Origin: Metabacillus bambusae
GTDB taxonomy: Bacteria; Bacillota; Bacilli; Bacillales; Bacillaceae
DNA: 64,000 bases
Direction of reading: 5' to 3'
Assembly (NCBI RefSeq): GCF_017497975.1
Contig: NZ_JAGDEL010000004.1
Location: 62,001-126,000, forward strand
The number at the start of each line of letters is the position of its first letter. The stretch's first letter is position 1. The notes under the pieces were generated by a model. That model ran no database searches and was not told the DNA's origin. It saw nothing but the letters and a program-made list of their open reading frames with translations. This document shows positions 9,113 to 17,331 of this stretch, piece by piece. Made by a program: the position numbers and the translations under genes.

Positions 9113-9475
9113 CACTCTAAATCCACTTGGAATCGCTATTCTAGCAGGAAACGATTCGGTTGATTGCTTATGCTTTGGTATTAGATTTTGATTCTCATGA
9201 AAAGAATCAATTTCTCCCACGGTCAGTAAAGATTCATTTTCCTAGTTTTTCAGAATTCCAATCACATCGTTTAGCTTCCTCTTGTTATTAGCACAGGCAA
9301 TTGTCACGGCTTTTAAGATCATGTCTTTAGGCTGTAAAAAGCTAGAATCATCTAACCAAGATAACAGCTGCTTTTTAGCATTCACGTTTGAAAAACCAAA
9401 TCCATTGTTGTCCCAAAACTCTACGATATCTTTCACATTTCTCGTTTCTTTATTTTGTGATTGATCCTCTATGTC
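9113..9475 (-). pseudogene. 3' fragment of a DnaD-domain replication gene
   Basis: The minus strand encodes a diverged copy of the last ~120 residues of the intact gene at 49976-50950 (FWDNNGFGFSNVNAKKQLL, QPKD-ILKA, ACANNKRKLN). The TGG codon of the conserved KNWENE motif is TAG here (at about 9240), stopping the frame. Similarity continues downstream through SFHENQN and the STESFPA segment with several changes, and ends abruptly near 9475, so the N-terminal two thirds are missing. It lies in the same orientation as the intact copy 41 kb away. It is a relic of a segmental duplication or of a second related mobile element. Confidence 0.85.
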
Positions 9476-9535
9476 TTATCACTTTAAATATTTTAAATGG
9501 AATTATTAAATATAGGTAAAAAATTCATTAAAGTT

Positions 9536-9561
9536 GTTTACTTAAGGAGGTAAGGGGGTAA
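9536..9561 (+). promoter_or_regulatory. Candidate SigB promoter
   Basis: GTTTAC, 14-bp spacer, GGGTAA closely fits the Bacillus SigB consensus (GTTTAA-N12-15-GGGWAW). It points toward the RsbR-like gene, whose start is about 340 bp downstream. That long leader region (9562-9904) holds no other gene I can support. Confidence 0.4.
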
Positions 9562-9904
9562 TTACTATTGGGGATATTATACAACCATGAAAAGTCCACA
9601 TAGTTTAAATTATTATTAACTTACGAACTTAGATAATTAGTATAAAAACAAAGATCATTTGACACTGAAATGAAAATAACTATGAACATGATTTCACTGA
9701 GTACTAATGGAATAAAGATAATTTTCTTATTTGAGGATCTTTTGTCTAGTGGAAGTAAAAACAGAGATTTTGAAAAAACAATTGTAAATGAAGGAAAATT
9801 TCCCAGTCATTATCCTGTGTGTTTTTTATTTTGTACTTCCATTCATTTTAAAATAGATGAAGGCAGTAGATTTCAATAAACTTACAAAAAAGGGGGAATA
9901 AGCA

Positions 9905-10729
9905 ATGAAATTCAACTACCTAGCCACATATCAATTAAAAGATTTTTTTGAGAATAATATTAATAATTTTGAAGAGTTGCTTCTTTCTGAGGCTGTTAAT
10001 GTAAAAGTTAAGATTAATGAAATCTTACAAATTGGAAATATTGATCTTGTAAATAATGCAAAAAATCTCGTTATCTATATTATTAATAAAAAAGAAAAAG
10101 AACTTCAGCTGTTTGCAAAGCAAGAAGGTATTGCTTGGGCGACTCATTCAATTGACTTATCATTTAAATTAGAGTGGATACAAGCCATTCGTAGAACGGT
10201 TTGGTTTCTTATAAAAGAGTATAACCGATTAACGAATGAACAGATCATTATCAACTTTTTTACTCTTGAAAAAGAAATAAATAACCGGATTGACGATTTT
10301 TTAAATTCCTTCTTTATTAGTTATTCTAAATACAAAGATTCTTTGATTAAAGCACATAGAGAGTTGGTTGAGAATTTATCAGTACCAATTATCCCAATAA
10401 ATTCTACCGTCTGCATTTTACCATTAATTGGGACTGTTGATAAATTTCGAACAAATATCCTAGAGGAAAAAGTACTAACTGAAATTGGAGTCACCCGCAT
10501 TCAAACTTTGATTATTGATCTATCAGGTATCGCTAATATGGAAGTTGAAGTAATTGATCATTTATTAAAAATAATAGAGGGAGCTTCTATGATGGGATGT
10601 AAATCCGTTATTACCGGATTAAGGGCTGAGGTAGTACGAAAAATGATCCACCTTGGCTGCTCATTTGACAAAAACACAAAAACTTTAGGCACACTCCAAC
10701 AAGCTTTACAAGAATATTTACGTCAATAG
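9905..10729 (+). CDS. RsbR-like stressosome co-antagonist with C-terminal STAS domain
   Basis: A 274-residue protein with an N-terminal helical domain (about 1-145) like the globin-fold sensor domain of RsbR proteins and a C-terminal STAS domain (about 160-270; VPIIPINSTVCILPLIGTVD... IIDLSGIANMEVEVIDHLL... GLRAEVV). RsbR paralogues form the stressosome with RsbS and RsbT and start SigB activation. In RsbRA-type proteins two threonines in the STAS domain, in the DTERA-like and VVDTMVAHH-like segments, are phosphorylated by RsbT. By eye alignment both are replaced here: VDKFRT has Lys and NMEVEVIDH has Val. It may therefore be a non-phosphorylatable variant. ATG follows AAGGGGGAATAAGC. It is monocistronic, with no rsbS or rsbT in the window. 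Confidence 0.8.
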   Translation: MKFNYLATYQLKDFFENNINNFEELLLSEAVNVKVKINEILQIGNIDLVNNAKNLVIYIINKKEKELQLFAKQEGIAWATHSIDLSFKLEWIQAIRRTVWFLIKEYNRLTNEQIIINFFTLEKEINNRIDDFLNSFFISYSKYKDSLIKAHRELVENLSVPIIPINSTVCILPLIGTVDKFRTNILEEKVLTEIGVTRIQTLIIDLSGIANMEVEVIDHLLKIIEGASMMGCKSVITGLRAEVVRKMIHLGCSFDKNTKTLGTLQQALQEYLRQ

Positions 10730-10771
10730 ACTCTATTCAAAGGCAAAGGTAAGAACCTCAGAGATAAACTC

Positions 10772-10797
10772 AAGCTTTTTTCAAAGTAAAAAAGCTT
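10772..10797 (+). terminator. Hairpin after the RsbR-like gene
   Basis: AAGCTTTTT and AAAAAGCTT form a 9-bp stem with an 8-base loop, 43 bp past the stop codon. There is no clear U-run, so it may be a weak terminator. Confidence 0.4.
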
Positions 10798-11056
10798 CAA
10801 CTCCTTATCTACCAAGGGATTAAAGCTTCTCTTTTGATGATCGGAGAGGGATATATATATCTTTAAAGAGAATAATTCACCTAGACCTACAAATAAGAAA
10901 TCAGTAAGGTTAGTTTTTATGCTCATTTTTTTATAGTTAGTTTTCTAGTTAACTACTTCATTTTACATGGGAATAATAGTTGGAATTTCTATTCAAGAAA
11001 AGAAGACACCACTTTTGGAATAAAGTAAGATATCCTCTTTTAAAATAGTTTTTATT

Positions 11057-11226
11057 GTCTAGGAAATTAATAAAATTCTTGTATGTGGATAAGCGCTTGG
11101 CATCCAGCTCCAGCGCCTAGCCCCTCTTGGGTCTAAGCCACTTAAGAATTGAAGGTAAAGAACACCTTCTATTCTTAAGTGGCTTATTTGCCCGAGGCTG
11201 TTCAAGGAGCATGCGCTTTTGTTCTT
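11057..11226 (+). repeat. ~170-bp dispersed repeat, copy 1
   Basis: Matches 56757-56925 in inverted orientation over nearly its whole length. It contains GATAAGCGCTT-GCATCC, CTCCAGCGCCTAGCCCCTC, a hairpin with arms GCCACTTAAGAAT/ATTCTTAAGTGGC, and ends GCGCTTTTGTTC. It lies immediately downstream of an SDR stop codon and fills much of the 10730-11230 gap. Confidence 0.85.
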
Positions 11227-11230
11227 GTAT

Positions 11231-12001
11231 TTAACGACTAGTGTAGCCAGCATCTGCGTGTATAGTAGTACCAGTTACATAAGAAGATTGATCTGAAGCT
11301 AACCATAGACTTGCTTGTGCTATTTCTTCAGGCTGACCAAACCTACCTAATAGACTTAGCTGAGGTGCAAATTCTTCTTCAGTTTGCCCAGTTTCTTCCA
11401 ACGCTCCTCTTAACATTGGAGTATCAATCGCCCCTGGCGCTACAGTATTAACACGAATATTTTTATCACCGTTTTCTAGTGCCGCAACCTTAGTCATTCC
11501 TACTACCCCATGTTTAGCTGCAACATAGGCAATATTATTTGGTTGAGGACGGAAAGCACTTACTGATGATATATTAACAATACTTCCGCCTTGTCCTTGC
11601 TTAATCATTTGTTGTAATTCATATTTCATACATAATGCTGTTCCAGTAAGATCGATTGAGATTAGCTTGTTCCAATAATCTTCATCAAACTCGGCTGCAG
11701 GGGCATTATCCGGCGTTAATGCAGCATTATTAACGGCAACATCAAGACGCCCAAATTTTTCAACAGTTTTGGCAACCATATTTTGTACTTGATCAGATTT
11801 AGAAATATCAACTTTTACAAAATATGCTGTTCCTCCATTTGCTTCAATTTCAGAAACGGCTGCTATTCCCTTTTCTTCATTAAAGTCTGCTACCACTACT
11901 TTTGCTTTTGCTTCTGCAAAAAGCTTTGCTGTAGCAAGTCCCATCCCCATTGCTGCACCTGTTACAATAGCCACTTTACCCTCTAATACTGGAAATGTCA
12001 T
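11231..12001 (-). CDS. Short-chain dehydrogenase/reductase (SDR)
   Basis: A 256-residue classical SDR. It has the NAD(P)-binding TGAAMGMG near residue 13, an Asp after the second strand (VVVADF, suggesting NAD preference), NNAALT, the catalytic Ser in NISSVSA and the YVAAK active-site pair near 155-159. The proposed start is the ATG at 12001, 6 bp after GGAGGG at 12008-12013; a longer frame from 12034 would run through that site. First in an array of three SDR genes on the same strand. The substrate cannot be assigned. Confidence 0.88.
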   Translation of the reverse strand: MTFPVLEGKVAIVTGAAMGMGLATAKLFAEAKAKVVVADFNEEKGIAAVSEIEANGGTAYFVKVDISKSDQVQNMVAKTVEKFGRLDVAVNNAALTPDNAPAAEFDEDYWNKLISIDLTGTALCMKYELQQMIKQGQGGSIVNISSVSAFRPQPNNIAYVAAKHGVVGMTKVAALENGDKNIRVNTVAPGAIDTPMLRGALEETGQTEEEFAPQLSLLGRFGQPEEIAQASLWLASDQSSYVTGTTIHADAGYTSR

Positions 12002-12186
12002 ATAAATCCCTCCAAAATCTCTTTTTAATTTCAATATCTTTTATCCACTATAGTCTCCTAGAAAATAATTTACTGTTCTTTTAAGAATGTGAAGGATAGT
12101 CTCATTATCCAAGTATGATTGGAAGTTATCTCCAACCTTGTACTAATCAAAAATTTTCCTCAACCATTTTCTTTGGATAACAGGAC

Positions 12187-12258
12187 TAAATCCATCTTTT
12201 CAGATCTACCAATGCTATTTTTGCACCTTCATTTGCAAATGCTTTTGCGGCAGAAATT
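12187..12258 (-). pseudogene. SDR N-terminal remnant
   Basis: The minus strand encodes SAAKAFANEGAKIALVDL, the helix plus second beta-strand that follow the glycine motif in SDR enzymes. No intact TGxxxGxG lies before it and a stop codon follows shortly. It lies in the 12002-12297 gap between two intact SDR genes, so it is likely the scar of a further SDR copy. Confidence 0.55.
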
Positions 12259-12297
12259 TGTTAAATTAAATCTATAGGCGTACTATCAATACACCTC

Positions 12298-13083
12298 TTA
12301 ATATTTATAAGATTGTCCACCATCGATTGGAATAACGGTTGCGTTGATAAAGTTGGCTTGATCAGATAGTAGGAATGCCACCAAATAACCTACTTCTTCT
12401 GGTTTACCGAAACGTTTCATTGGGTTTGGCTCAACAAATTGTTTCCCTACTTCTTCCCAGTTGTCTGGATCAATTTGTTTTAATGATCCTTCGACCATTG
12501 GTGTCATGATTGCTCCTGGTGCAATGGCTTTGATGCTAATTCCATATTGCCCATATTCAATTCCAGAGTTTCTTGTTAATCCTACAACTCCGTGTTTACT
12601 AGCAGCATAACCAGATTGGTTTCCTACCCCACGAATACCACCAACAGAAGCTGTATTAACAATAGAGCCAAAACCTTGTTCTCTCATGACTTTCAACACG
12701 TATTTCATACCATAAAACACACCATTTAAGTTAATACTGACTACTTTATCGAATTCATCATTGCCAAAATCCTCTGTTAGGTTTTGTTTTCCTTCGATCC
12801 CTGCGTTGTTGAAGAAACCATCGATTTTCTCAAATTTCTCAACTGTTTCTTTTACATAGTTTTCAACTGCTTTTTCATCTGCCACATTCGCTGTGATAAG
12901 CAAGACATCTGCGTTTGGTGAAACCTCTAACACTTTACTTTTTGTTTCTTCTAGTGAAGCTGAGTTTAAATCAACGAGTGAAAGCTTTGCTCCTTCTTTT
13001 GCCATTTGTAAGGCAGAGGCTTGGCCTAAACCAGATCCTGCTCCTGTAATTAATATCACTTTCCCATCAAATCGATTGCTCAT
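12298..13083 (-). CDS. Short-chain dehydrogenase/reductase (SDR)
   Basis: A 261-residue classical SDR: TGAGSGLG glycine motif near residue 13, LVDLN cofactor Asp, NNAGIEG, NTASVGG with the catalytic Ser, and YAASK active site near 155. The C-terminal PIDGGQSYKY is usual for the family. The open frame extends upstream to 13263, but that extension is the GC-rich repeat at 13108-13279. The ATG at 13083 follows AAAGGAGGAAATTTCAA and is the real start. Substrate unknown. Its sequence differs clearly from the flanking SDRs, so the array is not a recent tandem duplication. Confidence 0.88.
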   Translation of the reverse strand: MSNRFDGKVILITGAGSGLGQASALQMAKEGAKLSLVDLNSASLEETKSKVLEVSPNADVLLITANVADEKAVENYVKETVEKFEKIDGFFNNAGIEGKQNLTEDFGNDEFDKVVSINLNGVFYGMKYVLKVMREQGFGSIVNTASVGGIRGVGNQSGYAASKHGVVGLTRNSGIEYGQYGISIKAIAPGAIMTPMVEGSLKQIDPDNWEEVGKQFVEPNPMKRFGKPEEVGYLVAFLLSDQANFINATVIPIDGGQSYKY

Positions 13084-13107
13084 TTGAAATTTCCTCCTTT
13101 TATTATT

Positions 13108-13279
13108 AAGGCTGACTCGCCGAACTTTGTTGCTATTTAGCGAGTAGTGCGGTGTGGTTGATTGCATCGAGAGATGCTCGCTTTCCGCGGGGCGGTGAGC
13201 CTCCTCGACGTAAACGCCTGCATGAGTCTCACCTGTCCCGCTGCTCCCGTAGGAGTCTCGCAATCCGTTCCAATCAACC
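13108..13279. repeat. Dispersed GC-rich intergenic repeat, copy 2
   Basis: Begins AAGGCTGACTCGCCGAACTT and ends CCAATCAACC, like copy 1 at 2448-2620, and is far richer in GC than the neighbouring genes. Short complementary blocks (GCTTTCCGCGGGGCGG, GAGTCTCACC/GGAGTCTCGC) suggest a folded transcript. It lies directly upstream of an SDR ribosome-binding site and makes an artefactual N-terminal extension of that frame. Confidence 0.78.
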
Positions 13280-13384
13280 TGAAACAGTTTTCGTTATAAA
13301 AGTAACAATCTCTTAGAAAAGAGCCATTATTAAAAACTATTTACTGTTTCAATCTTGATCCAATAGAAACGTCTTTTAGGATTA

Positions 13385-14122
13385 TTATTGTGCTGTATAC
13401 CCTCCGTCAACAGTTAAGAAACTACCAGTCATGAATGAAGAATCATCAGATGCCATGAATAAAACTGCTTTTGCCATTTCATCTGCTTTACCAAGTCGTT
13501 TAATCGGTGTAGCTGATGCTAAAGCTTGCTTGCTTTCTTCCGGTATAATTGGTGTATCAATAAAACCTGGACATAATGCGTTAAGACGAATATTTTTTTC
13601 CGCATATTCAAGTGCAAGTGAACGAGTTAAGTTAATTACGCCACCTTTTGCTGCGTTATAAGCTGCTGAACCAGGTGATCCAACCAAACCGTACATAGAT
13701 GCCGTATTAACAATCGTACCGCCACCTGTTTTTAACATTTCGCGAATGGCTTCACGTGCTACTAAGAAAACACCATCTAAGTCAACATTTACGGTTTTAC
13801 GCCATTCTAAGTAATCTAAATCATGTGAAGGGTGTACACGGCCAATACCTGCATTATTGAAGACAACATCCACTTTGCCGAAAGTGTCAACGGTTTGTCT
13901 AAAGATATTTGCAACGTCTTCTTCACTCGTAATATCTGCTTTTATAAAAAGAGCTTCAGCATTAAGCGCTTTCAACTCTGCTTCAAAGGCTTTACCTTTT
14001 TCCTCATTTAAATCTACTAGAACTACTTTGGCTCCTTCTGAAACGAATAATCTTGCTGTTGCTGCCCCAATACCAGATGCTCCCCCGGTAATCACAGCTA
14101 CTTTGTCTTGTAATTTACCCAT
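13385..14122 (-). CDS. Short-chain dehydrogenase/reductase (SDR)
   Basis: A 245-residue SDR: TGGASGIG near residue 13, VLVDLN, NNAGIGRVH, NTASMYG with the catalytic Ser, YNAAKGG active site near 153-157 and a C-terminal VDGGYTAQ. ATG at 14122 follows CTAGGAGGATGTAGA. It is the gene nearest the divergent TetR regulator (14316), and a perfect palindrome lies between them, so this SDR is the best candidate target of that regulator. It is an NAD(P)-dependent oxidoreductase of unknown substrate. Confidence 0.88.
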   Translation of the reverse strand: MGKLQDKVAVITGGASGIGAATARLFVSEGAKVVLVDLNEEKGKAFEAELKALNAEALFIKADITSEEDVANIFRQTVDTFGKVDVVFNNAGIGRVHPSHDLDYLEWRKTVNVDLDGVFLVAREAIREMLKTGGGTIVNTASMYGLVGSPGSAAYNAAKGGVINLTRSLALEYAEKNIRLNALCPGFIDTPIIPEESKQALASATPIKRLGKADEMAKAVLFMASDDSSFMTGSFLTVDGGYTAQ

Positions 14123-14257
14123 TCTACATCCTCCTAGTATGAAAATTACTATCCTTGTTCTAAAGAAAAGTACTATACAGATCTATTATCTGTTCTATTT
14201 TCCTTACAATTTAATGGTACTACTTTGTTCACATTTAACAATCATTAAGATATCATT

Positions 14258-14280
14258 AAGTGTCTACTAGTTAGACACTT
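14258..14280. promoter_or_regulatory. Palindromic TetR operator
   Basis: AAGTGTCTA, 5-bp spacer, TAGACACTT: a perfect 9-bp inverted repeat in the 193-bp space between the divergent SDR (start 14122) and TetR (start 14316) genes, 35 bp upstream of the TetR start. Size and place fit an autoregulatory TetR-family operator. A further TGTCTA half-site occurs near 14290. Confidence 0.65.
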
Positions 14281-14315
14281 ATGTTGAAACTGTCTATTTA
14301 GAGAGAGGTTTTATC

Positions 14316-14924
14316 ATGAATAACGAAAAAAATCCAACATCAGGGCGACAAAATCGGACAAAAGCACATTTAAAGCAAGCATTGATTGAACTCATAAAAG
14401 AAAAAGGTTACCATTCCGTTACTGTAAAAAACATTGTCGATTATGCCGCTTATAATCGCAGTACCTTTTATATCCATTATCCAGATAAAATTGAATTAGC
14501 TGAAGATTTACTTGTTTCCATGCTCCAAGGGTTAGAAGCATCAGTAGGCAAACCATATGTACCTGGTCACAAGGTTTATACAGACAAGCTAAAAGCACCA
14601 TCTTTAAATATCGTTTCTTATATCTATAAAAACCGTACATTTTTTGAACTAATTAACTACGATGACACGTTACCAGGACTACACACACGGTTCCCTCAAA
14701 CGATCTTGAAAATTTATAATGAACAATTTATTTTTGAAACAATCAACAATATCCCAGTCAATATGGATTATTTTAAACGTTATACAGCCTATGGCTTTTA
14801 CGGACTCCTTCGTAATTGGATCCAAAATGGATTCAAAGAAACCCAAGAGGAGTTTATCCAAGAAGTCATTGATCTATCGAAAACACATATTTACTCACTT
14901 GAGTATATTGGAAAAAGGAACTAA
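14316..14924 (+). CDS. TetR/AcrR-family transcriptional regulator
   Basis: A 202-residue TetR-type repressor. The N-terminal helix-turn-helix spans about 14-60 (KAHLKQALIELIKEKGYHSV, then KNIVDYAAYNRSTFYIHYPDK with the classic recognition helix). The C-terminal ligand domain (65-195) resembles the TetR_C group found in DhaS-like proteins. ATG at 14316 follows GAGAGAGG. It probably represses itself and the divergent SDR at 13385-14122 through the palindrome at 14258-14280. The last codons overlap a 24-bp tandem duplication. Confidence 0.87.
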   Translation: MNNEKNPTSGRQNRTKAHLKQALIELIKEKGYHSVTVKNIVDYAAYNRSTFYIHYPDKIELAEDLLVSMLQGLEASVGKPYVPGHKVYTDKLKAPSLNIVSYIYKNRTFFELINYDDTLPGLHTRFPQTILKIYNEQFIFETINNIPVNMDYFKRYTAYGFYGLLRNWIQNGFKETQEEFIQEVIDLSKTHIYSLEYIGKRN

Positions 14925-14972
14925 GTAAGAGTTGGATAGGGGAACTAAATAAGAGTTGGATAGGGGAACTAA
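14917..14972 (+). repeat. 24-bp tandem duplication at the TetR 3' end
   Basis: The unit GGAACTAARTAAGAGTTGGA plus TAGG occurs twice (14917-14940, 14941-14964), followed by a third partial copy GGAACTAA. The first copy contains the TetR stop codon. It looks like recent slippage or duplication. Confidence 0.8.
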
Positions 14973-14978
14973 ATTAAA

Positions 14979-15026
14979 AGCTAATGGTTATTGTATCCCA
15001 ATTGTCATAATACAAATCCATTAGCT
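14979..15026 (+). terminator. Hairpin after the TetR gene
   Basis: AGCTAATGG and CCATTAGCT pair, with inner TTGTAT/ATACAA also pairing, 55 bp past the stop. There is no T-run, so it is a structure rather than a textbook terminator. The rest of 14925-15419 is AT-rich with no gene apparent. Confidence 0.45.
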
Positions 15027-15298
15027 GCTTATGAGAGATGGGCAACCTTTTCTAAATGACGTATAGTTTTACAAAAATGGGTTTGCCTAATGTTTTTTCC
15101 AATTGTTATTTTTGTTGATAACTATAAAATTTATGTTTTCTTATTCTCCTCAGATTAAGAAAACATTTAATTTTCCCAATTCGCAAACACCTCTCTTCAA
15201 GGTCTATTACGTAATAATTTTACTGTAATACACAGTTGCAGTTTACTATTTTGGACATAGAAACTTCCCAAAAATTAATTATTTTTAATTCATTATAC

Positions 15299-15358
15299 AA
15301 AAAGTACCCTATAGGTAGACCTTTTTTCAAAGTGTCTACTCTAGAGAGTACCTTTTTA
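15299..15358 (-). terminator. Terminator of the lpl-like ABC transporter operon
   Basis: A long imperfect hairpin (GGTACTCTCTAGAGTAGAC with GTCTACCTATAGGGTAC on the minus strand) followed by TTTTT, 60 bp past the last permease stop. Confidence 0.6.
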
Positions 15359-15419
15359 AAACTACTTTCCCTTTATGCTATTTAATAACCACCACTAACC
15401 TGCAATAATTCGAATCTAT

Positions 15420-16298
15420 TTAACCTTTTATTCCACCTATCATAACGCCCTTAACAAAATACTTTTGTAAGAAAGGGTATAAACAAAGGATCGGTAATGT
15501 TGCTATAACTATAGTAGCGTATTTTACAGTCTCACCAATAGGAATAGCATCCACTGAGCCAATTCCTGATGTCATGCTGCTTGTGTCGTTTGCAATTAAA
15601 ATTTCACGCAAAATCAGCTGAACTGGAAATAGCTCCCTATCTTGCAAGTAAATCATCGCAGGGAACCACGAGTTCCAATGATATACTCCATAGAAAAGGA
15701 TCATCACAGAGACGACAGGTAGCGATAATGGCAGAATAATTTTGAAAAGAATGGTAAAATCATTTGCACCATCAATTCGAGCTGACTCTTCTAAACTAGC
15801 AGGTATACCTTGAAAGGCAGTACGCATGATAATAAGATTAAACGCGCTTACTGCTGTTGGAAGAATCAACGCCCAACGTGTATCAATCATATTCAATTCA
15901 CTAACAAGCAAGTAAGAGGGAATTAGCCCCCCTTCAAAAAACATCGTGAAGACAATCATAAACATAATCAAGTTACCCCACATCACATTTTTTCTAGAAA
16001 GTGCATAGGCACCTAAAGATGTTAAAAATATGTTTATAGCTGTACCAACGACTACATAGAACAATGTGTTAAGGTAAGAAGTAACAATCATTGGGTTTTT
16101 AAATACCATTATATACGCTTCAATAGTGAAATCCTTTGGAGCAAGCATGATCCCTCTATTTTGGGCAACATAAGTTGGATCACTTAAAGATGCAAATAAA
16201 ATATAAAGTAGTGGGTATAACGTTATTATCGATAAAAGAAAAAGAAATATTATATTCCCATAATCAAATAATCGCTCTCCCAGTGTTTTTTTCATCAT
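15420..16298 (-). CDS. Oligosaccharide ABC transporter permease, LplC/YtcP type
   Basis: A 292-residue inner-membrane permease with six predicted transmembrane segments. The cytoplasmic EAA loop (ASLEESARIDGANDFTILFKIILPLS, in two halves near 185-210) would contact the ATPase. Its closest family is the LplC/YtcP type, which imports oligosaccharides such as pectin or rhamnogalacturonan fragments. ATG follows AGGAGGGATAC. It is last in an operon after the partner permease and the binding protein. No ATPase gene is present, as usual for CUT1 systems that share MsmX. Confidence 0.88.
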   Translation of the reverse strand: MMKKTLGERLFDYGNIIFLFLLSIITLYPLLYILFASLSDPTYVAQNRGIMLAPKDFTIEAYIMVFKNPMIVTSYLNTLFYVVVGTAINIFLTSLGAYALSRKNVMWGNLIMFMIVFTMFFEGGLIPSYLLVSELNMIDTRWALILPTAVSAFNLIIMRTAFQGIPASLEESARIDGANDFTILFKIILPLSLPVVSVMILFYGVYHWNSWFPAMIYLQDRELFPVQLILREILIANDTSSMTSGIGSVDAIPIGETVKYATIVIATLPILCLYPFLQKYFVKGVMIGGIKG

Positions 16299-16307
16299 GT
16301 ATCCCTC

Positions 16308-17291
16308 CTACCACAATTTAGTGTCTCCAACTTTCCTTGCTATACCATTAGCTATGACTAATAACGTAAAGGCTATGACCGCCTTAAACAGACCTACAGC
16401 GGCACTGTAGCTGAAGTCACTCTCTAGGATACCTTTTCTGTAAACATAAGTTCCGATTACATCAGCAGTTTCGTAGGTTGTTGGATTGTACATTAATAAT
16501 ATTTTTTCATCACCTACTGTCATAAACTTACCAATAAGCAAGATTAACAAGATTACAACTGTTGGCATGATCCCTGGTAACGTAATATGAATCATTTGTT
16601 TAAAGCGACCGGCACCATCCATCTTTGCAGCTTCATACAACGCTGGATCAATATTAGACATAGCCGCAAGAAAAATAATGGAACTCCAACCAACGTTTTG
16701 CCAAATATCTGATCCTATAAAAAGTGTTCTGAACCATTCTGCTTCTCGCATAAAAGCAACCGGTTCGATGCCAAATAAAAATACTAATATGTCATTAACC
16801 ACACCGTCTCTTGCTGTAAAATCAAATAATATACCCACTATAACTACTAGCGAGACGAAGTGAGGCATGTACGTAATCGTTTGGACAGTTCGTTTGAATA
16901 TTCTTCCTCTCACTTCATTAAGTAATAATGCCAGGATGATTCCTGCAGGAAAGGCAAAAAGCAAACTAAAAAGGCTAAGTAGAATGGTATTTCTCAAGAG
17001 TCGCCAAAAATAGAAACTATTAAAAAATTCTTTAAAATGTTCAAAACCTACCCAAGGACTTCCAAGAAAACCAAGTACAGGTGAGTAATCTTTGAAAGCA
17101 ATTTGTAATCCATACATAGGTCCATATTGGAAGATAATATAATATAGTACAACCGGGGAAACCATTAAGTAGATAACTTTATTTCTTCGGAAATCTTTTG
17201 TTACATTCTCTATAAAGTTACCAGCTTTTGTACCTAAGCTACTTTTAGTCTTTGAGTTTAAAGTTGTAACTTCCTTCTCTAATTTCGCCAT
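16308..17291 (-). CDS. Oligosaccharide ABC transporter permease, LplB/YteP type
   Basis: A 327-residue permease. A cytoplasmic N-terminus of about 35 residues is followed by six transmembrane segments. The EAA loop reads ALYEAAKMDGAGRFKQMIHI, with ITLPGI after it. It matches the LplB/YteP family that pairs with LplC/YtcP. ATG follows GGGGTGGAGTA. It ends 9 bp before the second permease, so the two are probably translationally coupled. A strong hairpin separates it from the binding-protein gene upstream. Confidence 0.88.
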   Translation of the reverse strand: MAKLEKEVTTLNSKTKSSLGTKAGNFIENVTKDFRRNKVIYLMVSPVVLYYIIFQYGPMYGLQIAFKDYSPVLGFLGSPWVGFEHFKEFFNSFYFWRLLRNTILLSLFSLLFAFPAGIILALLLNEVRGRIFKRTVQTITYMPHFVSLVVIVGILFDFTARDGVVNDILVFLFGIEPVAFMREAEWFRTLFIGSDIWQNVGWSSIIFLAAMSNIDPALYEAAKMDGAGRFKQMIHITLPGIMPTVVILLILLIGKFMTVGDEKILLMYNPTTYETADVIGTYVYRKGILESDFSYSAAVGLFKAVIAFTLLVIANGIARKVGDTKLW

Positions 17292-17331
17292 TACTCCACC
17301 CCTTTCTCTATAATATAAGAATGTTTTATAC

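Noticed and set aside
9670-9879. 69-codon frame upstream of the RsbR-like gene
   Set aside because: No ribosome-binding site, composition like noncoding AT-rich sequence, no family features.
13084-13263. 60-residue N-terminal extension of the second SDR
   Set aside because: Encoded by the dispersed repeat; the ATG at 13083 has a perfect Shine-Dalgarno and begins the normal SDR fold.
15330-15340. Second TetR operator half-site (AAGTGTCTACT)
   Set aside because: It is part of the terminator hairpin of the ABC operon and lacks the palindromic partner at the right spacing.
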